This document shows positions 47,116-59,689 of a DNA stretch of 64,000 nt, one piece after another; the stretch's first letter is position 1, and every line of letters starts with the position of its first letter. Position numbers and translations under genes: made by a program. The notes under the pieces were generated by a model that was not told the DNA's origin, did no database searches, and worked only from the letters and a program-made list of their open reading frames with translations. This DNA is from Cephalopachus bancanus (taxonomy: Eukaryota; Chordata; Mammalia; Primates; Tarsiidae), in contig JAPVLO010000039.1 in NCBI GenBank assembly GCA_027257055.1, positions 6,788,501 through 6,852,500 of the forward strand, in the 5' to 3' direction.

Positions 47116-47445
47116 CAGGCTCAGAAGCACGGATGTCTTCGAGATGATCAGTCCCATTTGGACAAGTCGTGTTGGAAGCCTTGTAGGGCTCCAGGTGGAG
47201 GGACCCAGGAGTCAGATGTTATGTGACTCAGGGTAAGGTCTGGCTGCACATGGATTCAGAAGTCATCAGCACATGATGTATTTGGAGCTATGAGAGTGAG
47301 TATGATTGTCCAGGAACAGAGTGGAGCATGAGAAGGAAAAGATCCAAGAATAAAGCCCATGAGGACAAAAACACATGAAGAAATGATAGACAAAGACAGG
47401 CCAGCAACGGGATCTGTAAAGGTCCAGAACCCAATCCCGGATAAA
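46690..47445 (-). repeat. LINE-2 (L2), antisense
   Basis: GGTGCCATTTATTAAGATAA, AAGTCATCAGCACATGATGT and CAAGAATAAAGCCCATGAGG parallel the L2 piece at 34376-34862 base by base in order. A microsatellite interrupts it. Confidence 0.65.
47024..47112. repeat. (AG)n(TG)n compound microsatellite
   Basis: About 20 AG units followed by about 24 TG units. It causes the apparent Ser-Leu/His-Thr open frame on the - strand. Confidence 0.97.
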
Positions 47446-48078
47446 ATGGTTTTTCATGACAAACCACAGTCACTCTGACTGGGACAGTGTAGACTCACCA
47501 ATTCATCTACTACATCTTTGGGATGTTGGAGGAACCAGAGTACCCAATGAAAACCCACGCAGATGTGGGGGAAACATGCAAACCCACACAGACAGTGGCT
47601 CTGGCTGGAAACCTAATTCATTCTCTTATCAACATTATAACAAAATGACATTGAATAAAGCAGCATTACAGGAGGCTGATACAACATTATTGGAGGACCT
47701 GCTGTATATATTTTCCAAGGTCCTCAGGTGATACTAAATGTAGCCAGGATTGAAAACCATTGCTGTAGTTTCTGAGAGCATTTACAACCAGAAAGCACAG
47801 AGATATTTGTTAAATGTGGCCTTTCAAAGTGGCCACTTGGAAAAGAGGAATTTGGCATTTAAGTAAAATAATTTAAAATATGATAATTAGAAACAAATAC
47901 CATTACCTAGTTAAGAGAGCAGATTATAGCTATGTCAGACTTCATTGATAAGTGTCTAATAACTGGGCATAGTTATTCTAAGTTCCTGAGTGACACCTTG
48001 ACAAATACATTGCTACATTTCAGGACTCGAAAAGATTGCCATGCCTGGGAGCAATAGTTAAGTTCATGGTACCTACAT

Positions 48079-49013
48079 CAGTAAGAGCAAGTCTTCCTGC
48101 CACTCATTTTCCCAAGAGCCCCTTTTATGTCCTTGTTCTCAAGCTGTAGGTGAAAGGGTTTAGCATGGGAGTCACCACTGTGAACTTCACAGCAGCTGCT
48201 ATATCTTTGTCAGCTGAGTGGGAGGATGAGGCGTTAAATACAGAGATATGTTGGTGCCATAGAAGAGGGAAACCACAGCTAGGTGGGAACCGCAGGTAGA
48301 GAAAGCTCTCCACCTTCCCCTTGGGAATGGGACCCCCAGGACAGCACAGGTGATTTGTATGTAGGAAGCCAGGATGCAGAAAAATGGGGTGATCATGATC
48401 AGGGCATCCTCGGTGAGAATCATCATCTCCTTGATGTGCATGTCTGAGCAGGAGAACTTCAGGAGGGGAGTCACGTCACAGAAGAAGTGGGGGATGGCAC
48501 TGTCTGCACAGAATGAGAATCGAGTCATCAGCAGGGTATGCAGCAGAGCATTCAGGTTGGCAACCAACTCTTATCCAACCACCAGCAGGACACAGAGCTG
48601 ATGGTTCTTCTTTGCTGTGTAATGTAAGGGGTGGCACACGACGACAAAATGATCATATGCCATCACAGCCAGGAGGAAATTGTCCATGTCCATGAACATG
48701 GAAACAAAATCCATCTGTGAGAGGCGCCCAGGGAAGGAGATGGTGTGACTCCCAAGTGCATGATTGGCCAGCATCTTGGGGATGGTGCTGGAGAAGAAGC
48801 AGATGTCCACAAAAGACAGGCTGCTGAGGAAGAAGTACATAGGGTGTGCAGATGGGCATCTGTGCTGACGGCCAGGATGATGAGCAGGTTTCCCAAGACT
48901 GTGGCCAAGTACATATTCAGGAAGAGTACAAAGAGGAGCAGCTGCTGCTGGGGTTGCCTGGAGAGTACCAGGAGGAGAAACTCAGAGTCACTTGACTGGT
49001 TTATCTCTCTCAT
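48079..49013 (-). pseudogene. OR1F1-like olfactory receptor pseudogene, copy 3
   Basis: On the - strand, ATG at 49013 gives [20 protein letters not shown] and runs to [12 protein letters not shown] one-base deletion in HTPMY (about 48845) then shifts the frame. The next frame holds MAYDHFVVVCHPLHYTAKKN and a TAA at 48571-48573 (VVG*ELVAN), then continues with [16 protein letters not shown] and [14 protein letters not shown]. Further one-base deletions lie near 48235 and 48135. The end would be ALGKMSGRKTCSY with TGA 48079-48081. It has at least four lesions, none shared with the other copies. It is not functional. Confidence 0.92.
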
Positions 49014-49202
49014 AGACCTGGACTTAGGGAATAGGGGACAGTGAATTCAAAACCCAAGACACAGGTGGGTGAGATGTGATGTGGCTCCAGGCAGAACCAG
49101 GTCTGCAAAGCAATTCATGGAGTGGCTAAAAGGGGATGTGGCCACCTCGCCTACACCTCCAGTCTCCAACACTCTCTTTCAGTGCTTTTCCTGGTGAACT
49201 CA

Positions 49203-49530
<328 letters not shown>

Positions 49531-50358
49531 AACAGCCTGACTCTAAGACTATGTATGTCTGTATTGCACTTCTCAGTTTCCCCCAGCTACCTAACTCCTT
49601 AGTAGCTCAGAAAGAGACTAGCAAACTGGATGATTCATCTCAAGTGACAACCTGTGGATTTTGGACTCTTCCTTTTACTTGGTCTATCTGGAAGATGTGG
49701 CAAAGGAGGTTCCTAGAACTTCACATCTTAATTAATATTGCTGTCTCCATTTCCATAATCTTACCTGGGTGAGGTCGGTGCTGTCAGTCAGTTGTTCTTC
49801 ACTTTGACATAAATATCGATGATTCTACTTATTTTAGGGATTGTATTGTATTGGAACCATGGGCAGTTCCTGAGCGTGTGAAAAGCAGGCTTCATGCTCT
49901 CAGTCCTCTATGTAGGAAAGATGTTTAGGACACTCACAGAGCAGGCACTTACAAATGCCTCCTTTGGCTACTGGAACCAGATTCCCTAAGGGCCTCATTA
50001 GAGACAAGAGGAGAATAATTGTCCCATCTGCTTTTGGCCTCTTTGGACCAAACAACGATGTCATAGAATATTATCTAAAGCTTAGGTGTAACTCTTGGAT
50101 CAAAACTTGAAGATATTAGGAATGATGCCACTATAATGGAGACAAATCCCAGAAAAAAAGTCCCTGGAAGCATAAATCTCCTCACCTTGGTGATCTGGTT
50201 CTGAGCCTACAGATGTGGCATTCAGTTATTAGAGCCTCTTTCTTATCGCTTCCTTTGTTCAGACCTGGGACTAGTCCTTGTTTTCTGTGCAGCTTTCTTT
50301 TGTCTGGTCTTTTTCAGAGAAGATTAATGATACTGTATCTTCTCATGTTATAAATGGG
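49531..50358. other. Upstream flank of OR1F copy 3
   Basis: Paralogous to 40840-41900 without the L1 tail. No gene seen. Confidence 0.6.
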
Positions 50359-50964
50359 GATAGCATGAACCAGAACTTCATTCCTTTTTATGACTGAATA
50401 CAATTTCATTGTATGTGTTAGCACAATTTGTTATCCATTCATCTGTTGACAGACTCAATATTCTTTTAATGAAATCCTGTTCTGCTAAAATAAGTCACAG
50501 TTGGCATCTCATCTGTAACTAAGACCCCGAGGGACACATGTTCAAATGTAGTCAATCATCAGGAAATGACTCCAATCCAGAACTGGAAAACCATAAGGAT
50601 TTTCTCCAACAATGTCTTCTCTTTTTTGACACATTACTGGAATGGACTTACTCCATGAACATGTTTGGGATGATGAGTAGCCTGATTCTAAGGGACATTG
50701 TCTCAAGGAGTCTCCATCATTCTGTGATTTACAAACTCCAGGTCTCATGGTAGACATCTTTTGGGATGTCTTTCCAACCCACACAGCCCACCCCTTTCTT
50801 GGGATGGATCTTCCTAATCCACATAGTCACAGTGTGGTGGGGCCTCAGGAGCCATGCTCATATCACATCCTTTCCCATTCAACATAGCTGGTTGAGCCAG
50901 TTCACATCACTATATGGTTTGGGTGGAATGTGTAACCATCTTCTGCCTGCCTGATTCTTATCCC

Positions 50965-51385
50965 CATGGGATGAGGGACTCTTTTTTCATTTTGTTATGC
51001 TATAACAGAATACTTGAGATTGGATCATTTATAATAAGCAGAAATGTATTTGATTCATGGTTCTGGAGACTGGAAAGTCCAAGGACATGGCATTGGCATC
51101 TGGTGAAGGCCTTGCTGATGCTTCATTCCATGGCAGAAGGAGGAAGGGCAAGAAAGGATGAGAGTGAGAGAGCAAGTGAGCAAGAGGCAGTCAAACTCTT
51201 TTTATAACAAGCCCACTCTCACAATCACTTACCCACTCCCATCATAATGACATTAATCCATTCGTGAAGGAGCAACCCTCATGACTTAATCACCTCTCAT
51301 CAGGCTCCATCTCCCAACACTATTACATTGGAGATTAAGTTTTCAACACATGAACTTAGAGTGATAGTCATTCAAACCATAGCAG
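50965..51385 (-). repeat. MaLR LTR (MLT1/MST-type), unit 3 copy
   Basis: TTTGTTATGCTATAACAGAA, TTCTGGAGACTGGAAAGTCC and CATGACTTAATCACCTCTCA match the unit 2 copy. Confidence 0.75.
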
Positions 51386-51585
51386 AGGCTAAAGAAGCAA
51401 ATCCACAGAGAGAAGAAAATATTCATTGGAAAAAAATCCTCATGGTTTTCCAATTCTACATTTGAGTCATTTCCTGATGATTGGCTACATTCTAGCATGT
51501 TTCTTTCAGGGTTCTTAGTTACAAATGACAGACACCAATTATGCCTCATTATAGCAAAACAGGACTTCATTGAAAGAATATTGAG

Positions 51586-51876
51586 CCCGGGCATGGTGAC
51601 TCACACCTATAATCCCAGGATTTTGGTAGGCTGAGGTGAGAGGATTGCCTGAGCCCATGAGTTTGAGACCAGTCTGGCAACTTGGTGAAACCTCATCTCT
51701 ACAATAAATTTTTAAAAACTAGCTGGGCATGATGGTGTGTGCCTGTAGTTATAACTACTTGGAAGCCTGAGGTGGAAGGATCACTGAGCCCAGCAGGTCG
51801 CAGCTACAGTGGCCGTGAGTGTGTGCACTCCAGCCTGGGTGACAGAGTGAAACTCCGGCTCAAACAAAACAAAACA
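51586..51876 (+). repeat. Alu SINE
   Basis: Sense Alu. The target-site duplication AAAGAATATTGAG is at 51573-51585 and 51877-51889. It is absent from unit 2. Confidence 0.94.
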
Positions 51877-52307
51877 AAAGAATATTGAGTCCATCAGTGG
51901 ATGAGGGATGAGTACATAACAAAATGTGCTAACACATACAATGAATTTGTATTCAGCCATAACAAGGAATGAAGTTCTGATTCATGCTACACCATGGATG
52001 AATCTCAAAGTCACTATGCTGAATGAAGGAAGCTAGACACAAAAGGTCACATATTCCTTTTATATGAAATATGCAAAATAGGTGCATCCATAGAGACATT
52101 GGGCATATTGGTAGTTGCCTGGGACCATGGGGAAGAACTGCTGACAGATATGGGGTTTCCTTGTGAGAAGGTAAAAGTGTTTTGGAATTAGATAGAAGCA
52201 GTGGTTATACAACATTGCTAATATACTAAACACCACTGAATTATTTGCTTTAAATAGTTTATTTCATATTATGTGAATTTCATTTTAATACTATTTAAAA
52301 ACAGACC

Positions 52308-52588
52308 AGGCACAGTGGCTCATGCCTTTAATCCCAGCATCTTGGGAGGCCTAGGTGGGAAGGATTGCTTGAGCCCAGGAGTATGAGACCAGTCTGGACA
52401 ACATAGTGAGATCTCTTCTCTAAAAATTTTAAAAATTAGCCAGGCATGGTGTTGCCCACCTGTAGTCCCAGCTACTCGGTAGGTTGAGGCAGAAGGATTG
52501 CCTGAGCCCAGGAGGTCAAGGCTGCAGTGAACCAGGTTGTACTCCAGCCTCGGTGACAGAGTGAGACCCTGACTCAAAATAATAACAA
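52308..52588 (+). repeat. Alu SINE
   Basis: Sense Alu from GACCAGGCACAGTGGCTCAT to GACTCAAAATAATAACAAAA. It is absent from unit 2. Confidence 0.92.
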
Positions 52589-52629
52589 AAAGTATTGACC
52601 ATCTCCCAAAATCACTAGAAGGCTGGATA

Positions 52630-53035
52630 GCCAGGTGTGATAGTTAATTGTATGTGACAACTTGGCTGGGCCATGGAACTGAGATATATCTTCAAAAATC
52701 CTCCTACATGTACCTGTGAGAGTATTTTAAGATGAGATTAACCTTTAATTCAGTGGACTTTGAGTAAAGCAGATTACCCTCCACAATGTGGGTAGGCCTT
52801 ATCCAATAAGTTGAAGACACTTCCTCATGCAAGGGGAAATTCTGCCAGCAGACTGTCTCTGGACTCAAAGGGCAATGTTGCCTCCTCCTTAGGACTTCAG
52901 CCTGCTGGTCTACCCTGCATGATTTAGACTTACAAGGCTCCATAGTCCCATGAGCCAATTCCTTAGAATTTCAAATCTCCTTTCCCCACTGCCTTTATGA
53001 ATATATGTTGTTGGCTCTGTTTCTCTTGAGAACTA
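52630..53035 (+). repeat. Old LTR-type repeat, unit 3 copy
   Basis: Uninterrupted counterpart of 43340-44345, ending TCTGTTTCTCTTGAGAACTA. Confidence 0.55.
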
Positions 53036-53999
53036 ATAAACCAGTCTTTGAAGACCACTCACTCATCCAGGAACAATGTCCCAAATCATGCCACAGAAGT
53101 AACCAGGGAGGACACTGAAGCCACATTTCCCAAGCAGCTCTCTGCTGTGGACACTGACTGCTGCCACTAGCACTGCTGCCCTTGCTCTCTAGGAATCCAT
53201 ATTCCTTCTGCTGCTGCCACTGCAGAGTAAGTTCCTCCTGGTCTCCCCTTCCCTGTGCCAAGGCTGGGGCAGGTGTATCTGATGAGCAGAGCCTGTCACT
53301 TGCCCCCATTCTGACTGAAAGGGAGGCTCAGAGCAAGTATCTGGTGTGTTAATTTTGTAGTGGGAGGTAGTCTGTCTTCCCACCAAGAGCCATAAAGCGG
53401 GGGATCCCACCAGCGATGGAAGTGGGCTCAGATGCTGAGATGCCAAAAAGTCTGACAAATCCACAGGAGTAACCCTCTGGCTTGCAACATTAGCATGAAC
53501 CACCTTTTCCCCAAAACTCACCCTCCTGGACACGTTAGCATGTGTCCTAACATGAGGCAAGTATCCGTCATGGGATGGGTACAACTGCAAATCCCATGCA
53601 CCCATCCTCTAAAGACAGACACTTCCCGACCTCATCAGTTTCTCATCCAGGTCCAAGTCCAGAATCTCCCCTACTCTCACCTCAATCTCACCTCAATCTC
53701 TGGACAAAACTTTAAAGTTGTCTACTATCAACGCATTCCATGTTAAACAGAAGAAGAGAAAGGAGGAAAAGATGAAAATTAGTAGGTAAAAATTCAGGGC
53801 ATAGCAAGGACGAAAGTGTGGCGAGGTAGACAAAAAGAAATTTTCATGTCATAGGCAAAATCTTACATAATGAATGAATGAATGTTAAGCCAAAACTTAA
53901 GAATACCAGACTTTATATAGGGTATAATACAAATTACACAAGTGCATAAACATAAATAGAATAAAAATGTTTGGGCAAAGGAAAAATCTAGAGAGGAAC
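53036..53999. other. Right part of unit 3
   Basis: Duplicated block (CTG-rich segment, CACCAAGAGCCATAAAGC, CTTTAAAGTTGTCTACTATC) matching 44345-45040, then an A-rich stretch. No gene. Confidence 0.6.
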
Positions 54000-54004
54000 A
54001 CACA

Positions 54005-57000
54005 AGAGTATTCTTTTTTTATTATAAAGGTGTGGGGTATGGTTTTATTAGAAAGATGCAGGTACCCTTGTTGGTGAGGTATGCTCCTCCCTCCCCTAAC
54101 AGCAGTTTCCCTCAACTGCCAATCCCACCCCCCCTCCCCTGACAGTTTCCCACCACTCCCAATCACTTTCTTATAGTATTATAATTGTCCAATGTCCGCT
54201 TATGAGTGAGAACATATGATATTCTGTTCTGTTCCTGTGATATGAGTATGATCGATTCTAAATCCATCCAAGTTGCTGCCAAGTTCATATGTTTGTCCTT
54301 CTTTATGGCTGCATAATATTCCATTGTGTATATGTACCACTTTTTTTTATCCAGTCCAACTTTGATGGGCAACATGGTTTGTTCCATGTTTTTGCTATTG
54401 TGAACAGAGATGCAATAAACATACGTGTGCAGATATCTTTTTTGTAGAGTGATTTGAGTTCCTCCAGGTATATTCCCAATAGGGAAATTGCTGGGGCACA
54501 TGGAAGGTCAATTTCTAGTTCTTTCAGATACTGCTACACTGTCTTTCAAAGAGGTTGCACTAGTTTGCATTCCCACCAGCTGTGTAGAAGCGTTCCTTTT
54601 TCTCCACGTCCTTGCCAGCATCTGTTGTTGTTTGTTTTATTAATGATGGTCATTCTTACTGGGGTTAGGTGGTAATCTCAATGTGGTTTTGATTTGCATT
54701 TCTCTGATGATGAGTGAGGCTGAGCACTTTTTCATGTGTCTGTTGGCTGCCTGTATATCTTCTTTTGAGAAGTGTCTATTCCTGTCTTTTGCCCACTTTT
54801 TTTTAGTTCCTTGTAGATTCTATGCGATAGACCTTTGTCAGATATACAGTTCGCAAATATTTTTTCCCATTCTGTGGGCTGTCTCCTTGTTCTCTTGATG
54901 ATTTCTTTTGCTTTGCAGAAGTTTGTTAGTTTGATGAGGTCCCACTTGTCTATCTCGTGGGCATTTAGGGCTCTGAACAGGAATTGGTTGCCAGTTCCAA
55001 TTTCCATAAGGATGTCTCCTGTGTTTTCTAAGATTCTTTTTTTTTTTTTGAGTTGGAGTCTCACTCTGTCACCCAGACTGGAGTGCAGTAGCCGCTCCCG
55101 GCCACCGCAGCCTCAGCCTGCTGGGCTCCGGCAATCCTTCCGCCTCAGCCTTCCAAGTAGCTAGAACTACAGGCGCGCGCTACCACACTCGGCTAATTTT
55201 ATTTATTTATTTATTGTAGAGATGAGGTCTCACCAAGTTGCCCAGGCAGGTCTCGAACCCGGGGCTCAGGCAATCCACTCACCTCAGCCTCCCAAGGCGC
55301 GGGATTACAGGCTGAACCACCAAGCCCGGCTCTAAGATTCTTATAATTTGAGGTTTCGTGTTTAGGTCTTTGATCCATTTAGAATTAATTTTTGTGTATG
55401 GTGATATGTAGGGGTCCTGTTTCAATCTTCTGCATGTAATTAGCCAGTTTTCCCAGCAACACTTATTGAATAGGTTCTCCTCTCCCCAGTGGTTGTGTTG
55501 GAGGCTTTGTCAAGATGAGTTGGTTGAGGAATTGAGGCTTTGCTTCTGGAATCTCTGTCCTGTTCCATTGGTCTATGTGCCTATTCTTGTACCAGTACCA
55601 GACTGTTTTGATTACTGTAGCCTTATAGTAAAATTTGAAGTCTGGAAGTGTAATACCTCCTGCTTTGTTTCTTTTGCTAAGGATTGTTTTGGTTATTTGT
55701 GGTCGTTTATGTTTCTATATGAATTTCTGTATTGTCATTTCCAGGTCTGAGAAGAATTACATTGGTAACTTAATGGGTATTGCATTGAATCTGCAGATTG
55801 TCTTTGGTAGGATGGACATTTTAACAATGTTGATTCTTCCTATCCATGAGCATGGAATATTTTTCCATTTGTTTGTGTCTTCTCAGATTTCTTTGACCAG
55901 TGTTTTGTAGTTCTCATTGTAAAGGTCTTTCACTTCTCTGGTTGGGAAGATGCTGAGGTACTTCTTTTTTTTGTGGCTATTGTGAATGGGATTCTGCTTT
56001 TAATTTGGGTCTCTGCCTGCTTGTTGGTGGTGTATAGGAAAGCAACTATCTTTTGCACATTTATTTTGTACCCTGAGATTTTGCCAAAGTCCTTTATCAG
56101 TGCAAACAGGTTTTTGACAGATTCTCTTGGATTTTCAAGGTATAGGATCATATCACCAGCAAAGAGGGATAACTTGACTTCCTTTTTTCCTATTTGGATG
56201 TCCCGAATTTCCTTCTCTTGTCTAATTGCCCAAGCTAGGAATTCCAACACAATGTTGAGCAAGAGGGGTGAGAGTGGGCAGCCTTGTCTTATTCCAGTTT
56301 TTAGGGAAATATTTCTAGTTTCTGTCCATTTAGCAATATGTTAGCCGTGGGTTTATCATAGATGGCACTTACTATTTTGAGGTATGTTCTTTCTATATCT
56401 AGGTGTTTGAGGGTTTTTATCAAGAAGTGATGCTGGATTTTATCAAAAATTTTTTCTGCATCTAATGATATAATCGTGTGGTTCTTGTTTTTACATCTGT
56501 TGATGTATTTAATGACATTTATGGTCTTGCGAATGTTGAACCAGCCCTGCGTCCTGGGGATGAAGTCTATTGGTCATGGTGGATGATTTTTGAGATGTGT
56601 TTTTTTGGATCTGATTTGCTAGAATCTTATTGAGGATTTTTGCCTCTATGTTCATAAGAAATATTGGACTGTACTCTTTTTTTGTTGGATCTTTTACCCA
56701 GTTTGTGTATCAGTGTGATGTTAGTTTTGTAAAATGATTTGAGGAGAATTCCATTTTTCTCAATTGCCTGGAATACTTTCAAAAGGATTAGTATCATCTC
56801 CTCCTTGTAGATTTTGTATAGTTCTGCTGGAAAGCCATCTGGTACAGGGCTTTTTTTGGTAGGTAGTTTCTGTATGACAGAGTCAATTTCCTGGGTTGTT
56901 ATTGGTCTATTTAGTGTCTCAATGTCTTCTTGCTACAACGTGGGGAGGTTGTGTGATGTCAGAAAGTCCTCCATTTCATTCAGGTTGTCAAGTTTGTTTC

Positions 57001-57225
57001 CACATAGGTGTACATGGTAATCTCTGATATTCTTTTGTATTTCTTCAGGGTCAGTTGTGATTTGATCTTTTGTATTTCTGATTGTGTTTATTTGGGCTCT
57101 TTCTCTCTTTTTCTTGGTCATTCTGGCTAGGCGTCCATCAAACTTGTTAATTCTTTCAAAGAACCAGCTTTCTGTTTTGTTGATGATTTCTATGATATTT
57201 TTGTCTTCTATGTCCTGTATTTAGG
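54005..57225 (-). mobile_element. 5'-truncated LINE-1, antisense, with Alu insertion
   Basis: The + strand shows the complement of the L1 3' end (oligo-T, then a 3'UTR with AATAAA in complement) followed by ORF2. Minus-strand frames carry L1 reverse-transcriptase and C-terminal words such as KKWYIYTMEYYAAIKKDKHM (about 54400) and [19 protein letters not shown] (about 56060). Stops and frameshifts break ORF2, and the 5' half and ORF1 are missing. About 2.9 kb remain without the Alu. GAGTATTCTT near 54006 and GAGCATTCTT near 57225 may be a decayed target-site duplication. Confidence 0.9.
55039..55330 (-). repeat. Alu SINE, young type, inside L1
   Basis: Antisense Alu with target-site duplication TCTAAGATTCTT at 55027-55038 and 55331-55342. 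Confidence 0.95.
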
Positions 57226-57724
57226 AGCATTCTTAGGATCTTGCTGAAAATGGGGTTTTTAGACATTTTTTTCATTCTGCATTTTCCAAAAAACTACTTC
57301 AACAAGCATTGCCAAGAACTGTGAAGAGTCTGAGATTTTACCCTACTTACAAGTTAACAAGCTAGCCTGCCAATTTCATGGACGGAGACAGAAAACATGA
57401 GACTGGCTCCTTTGAGTGAGTTTCTGGGGTACCTTGACACCAACATGGAGATACTCGATAACCTGCTAGTAATGGCAGGTAGGTTTGGGCAGAAATAATG
57501 GACAAATAAAGGAAGGGTGACATTAATTTTTTATTCCAAGCTGGAGAAGTAGGTCACTCAGGCTACCTGTGACAATAGAGGACACAAAGATATACACACG
57601 AGGAATTGTACAGTAACATTAGTTATAGAACAGAAACACTTAAACTTGTTCAGAGTTAAGAAGTAGGTCAATTTCATCCTATCTTTGTGATGAACTATTA
57701 TGCAGCCACTAAAATCATATTTCT
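57226..57724. other. Intergenic stretch, no gene seen
   Basis: The right half resembles an old L1 3'UTR (GAACTATTATGCAGCCACTA). No coding signal. Confidence 0.45.
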
Positions 57725-58010
57725 GGGCCTAAAGTGGTGGCTCATGCCTGTAATCCCAGCACTTTGGGAGACTGAGGTGAGAGGATTGCCTGAACCCAGA
57801 GGTTTGAGACTGCCTGGGCAACTTGGTGAGACTTCGTCTCTACAATAAATCAAAAATTTAGCCAGGCATGGTGGCGTGTGCCTATAGTTCCAGCTACTTG
57901 AAAGGCTGAGGCAGAAGGATCGCCTGAGCTCAGGAGGTTGAGGCTGTGGGGGCCATGAGGGTGCCACTGCACTCCAATCTGGGTGACAGTGAGACTCCGA
58001 CTCCAAAAAA
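57725..58010 (+). repeat. Alu SINE
   Basis: Sense Alu from GGGCCTAAAGTGGTGGCTCA to CGACTCCAAAAAAAAATCA. Confidence 0.93.
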
Positions 58011-58469
58011 AAATCATATTTGTAAGATCTCTACTGACATGGGCAAAAAGGAAGCATGGAATCAGAACACAAAATTATCTGCCAACCCTTTTTTTCTTTT
58101 GGAGTTGGAGTCTCACTCAAATCACTGCCCAGGCACCTCACCAGTCTGACTTGGTTCTTGAACATGTGGGTGACGGTTGACTTGAGAAAAAAGCAGAAGC
58201 AGCTGGTCTAAACAGGAAATAGCAAATGTTGATTGTTTCCCTGATGTCAAAGACATGACCCCTGCCTGAACCCGCCAGGCAGCCAATCAGGATGCTTTTG
58301 AGGTGTCCAAGTTTCTGTGTGACTTTGCCTCTTGATGGCTTGAGCCTTGTACTGGCTAGGACCTCTGAACCTCATCTGAAATTCTATTAGTCACTGTAGT
58401 CCTCCTGTTTCACTCTGTTGTTCTTTTGTCTGAGTCTCAAAACTAATACATAGTTTTGTTTTTTGTTGT
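58011..58469. other. Intergenic stretch, possible LTR
   Basis: After a short antisense Alu scrap (58088-58130) the sequence CAGGCAGCCAATCAGGATGC and CTTGAGCCTTGTACTGGCTA has the feel of an LTR U3/R region. The family is unknown. Confidence 0.3.
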
Positions 58470-58770
58470 TTTTGGTTTTTTGAGAGAGACTTGCACTGTC
58501 GCTCAGACTGAGGGGCAGTGGCATGATTGTGATTCACTGCAGCCTTGAGCTCCTAGGTTCAAGACATCTTTCTACCTCAGCCTCCTAAATAGGTGGGACT
58601 ATAGGCATGCACCACCACACTCAGCTAATTTTTTTTATTATTGTTTTTTGTAGAGACAGGGTTTCGCCATGTTTCCTGGGCTGGTTTCAAACTCTAACCT
58701 CAAGCAATCTCCCTTCCTTGGCCTCCCAAAGCAGTAGAAGTACAGGTGTCAACCACCGTGCTGGGTCTCA
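58470..58770 (-). repeat. Alu SINE, old
   Basis: Diverged antisense Alu from GGTTTTTTGAGAGAGACTTG to CACCGTGCTGGGTC. Confidence 0.87.
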
Positions 58771-58869
58771 AAACTAATTTTGTGAGCATTTTTGTGACAC
58801 AACCTTTATGACTGACCATTACATATGACATATAAAGGAGGGTAATGAGACCCATGAGTCTTCACTCTG

Positions 58870-59010
58870 GCTGCACATGAGAATCACCTATAGGTTTTTG
58901 GCTTTGTTTTCCAAAAATCTTAGCATTAGAGTCCCACCTCCAGGGATTCTGATTTATTTGCTCAGTATTGGGGTGTGGGCATCAGTGTATTGTAAAAGCT
59001 CCAGAGGTGC
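58870..59010 (+). repeat. MER5-type (hAT-Charlie) fragment
   Basis: GCACATGAGAATCACCTATA, GAGTCCCACCTCCAGGGATT and TGTAAAAGCTCCAGAGGTGC follow the MER5 consensus order. Confidence 0.65.
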
Positions 59011-59099
59011 CTCCAATATGCAAATACATGTGTCCTCCAGACAGGTCACTTCAAAAACCAAAAAATGACTTGGGTGTAATATAATTAGAAAGTTAGTCA

Positions 59100-59395
59100 C
59101 AGATGGGCTCAATGGCGCAGCCTATAATCCCAGCACTTTGGGAGGGCTAGGTGAATGAATTGCCTGAGCCCGCGGGTCCAAGATCAGCCCGGACAACTTG
59201 GCGGGACCTCGTCTCTACAATAAATTTTTTAAAATTAGCCGGGTGTGGTAGCACGCACCTGTAATTACAGTTACTTGGAAGGTTGAGGCGTAAGGATCGC
59301 CGGAGCCCAGCAGGTTGACACTGGGATGGCCATAAGCGTGCCACTGCACTCGAGCCTGGGCGACGGAGTGAGACTCCAGCTCAAAAAAAAAAGAG
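59100..59395 (+). repeat. Alu SINE
   Basis: Sense Alu from AGATGGGCTCAATGGCGCAG to CTCCAGCTCAAAAAAAAAAG. Confidence 0.93.
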
Positions 59396-59689
59396 AAAGC
59401 TAGTCACTAAAAAGAAGTCTCAGGAGTCTCTTTGAATCTCCCGTGATTCTGAAGGCTTCCTGATTTTAAAGGGGAAGGAAGATGGGGAAGAGGACAGAAG
59501 CAGCAGTAGCTCATTACATAATAAAGCAACAGGGTTGGGGTGAATCAGAGTCCATTAATAAATAACTTAATCACTGATTAATAGTTTAACTTATTGTAAG
59601 TAATAAGATCATTTTCTGTGTGCCCCTAGCAAAGACATCACTATGTTTGTCTCCAGACTACCTTTGATTAAACAACTGCTGCATTATAC

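Larger units (their letters stand above)
50359..51990. repeat. Inverted duplication of an L1M piece inside unit 3
   Basis: The left arm 50359-50608 is the approximate reverse complement of the right arm 51425-51585 plus 51882-51990 (an Alu lies in between). For example TTCATTCCTTTTTATGACTG against CATAACAAGGAATGAAGTTC, and TAGTCAATCATCAGGAAATG against TTTCCTGATGATTGGCTACA. Unit 2 has only the right arm. Confidence 0.85.

Noticed and set aside
46762..47157. Minus-strand frame rich in His-Thr and Ser-Leu
   Set aside because: It is produced by the AG/TG microsatellite.
54163..56262. Minus-strand frames of 110-112 codons resembling a polymerase
   Set aside because: They are pieces of L1 ORF2 in a truncated element, not a host gene.
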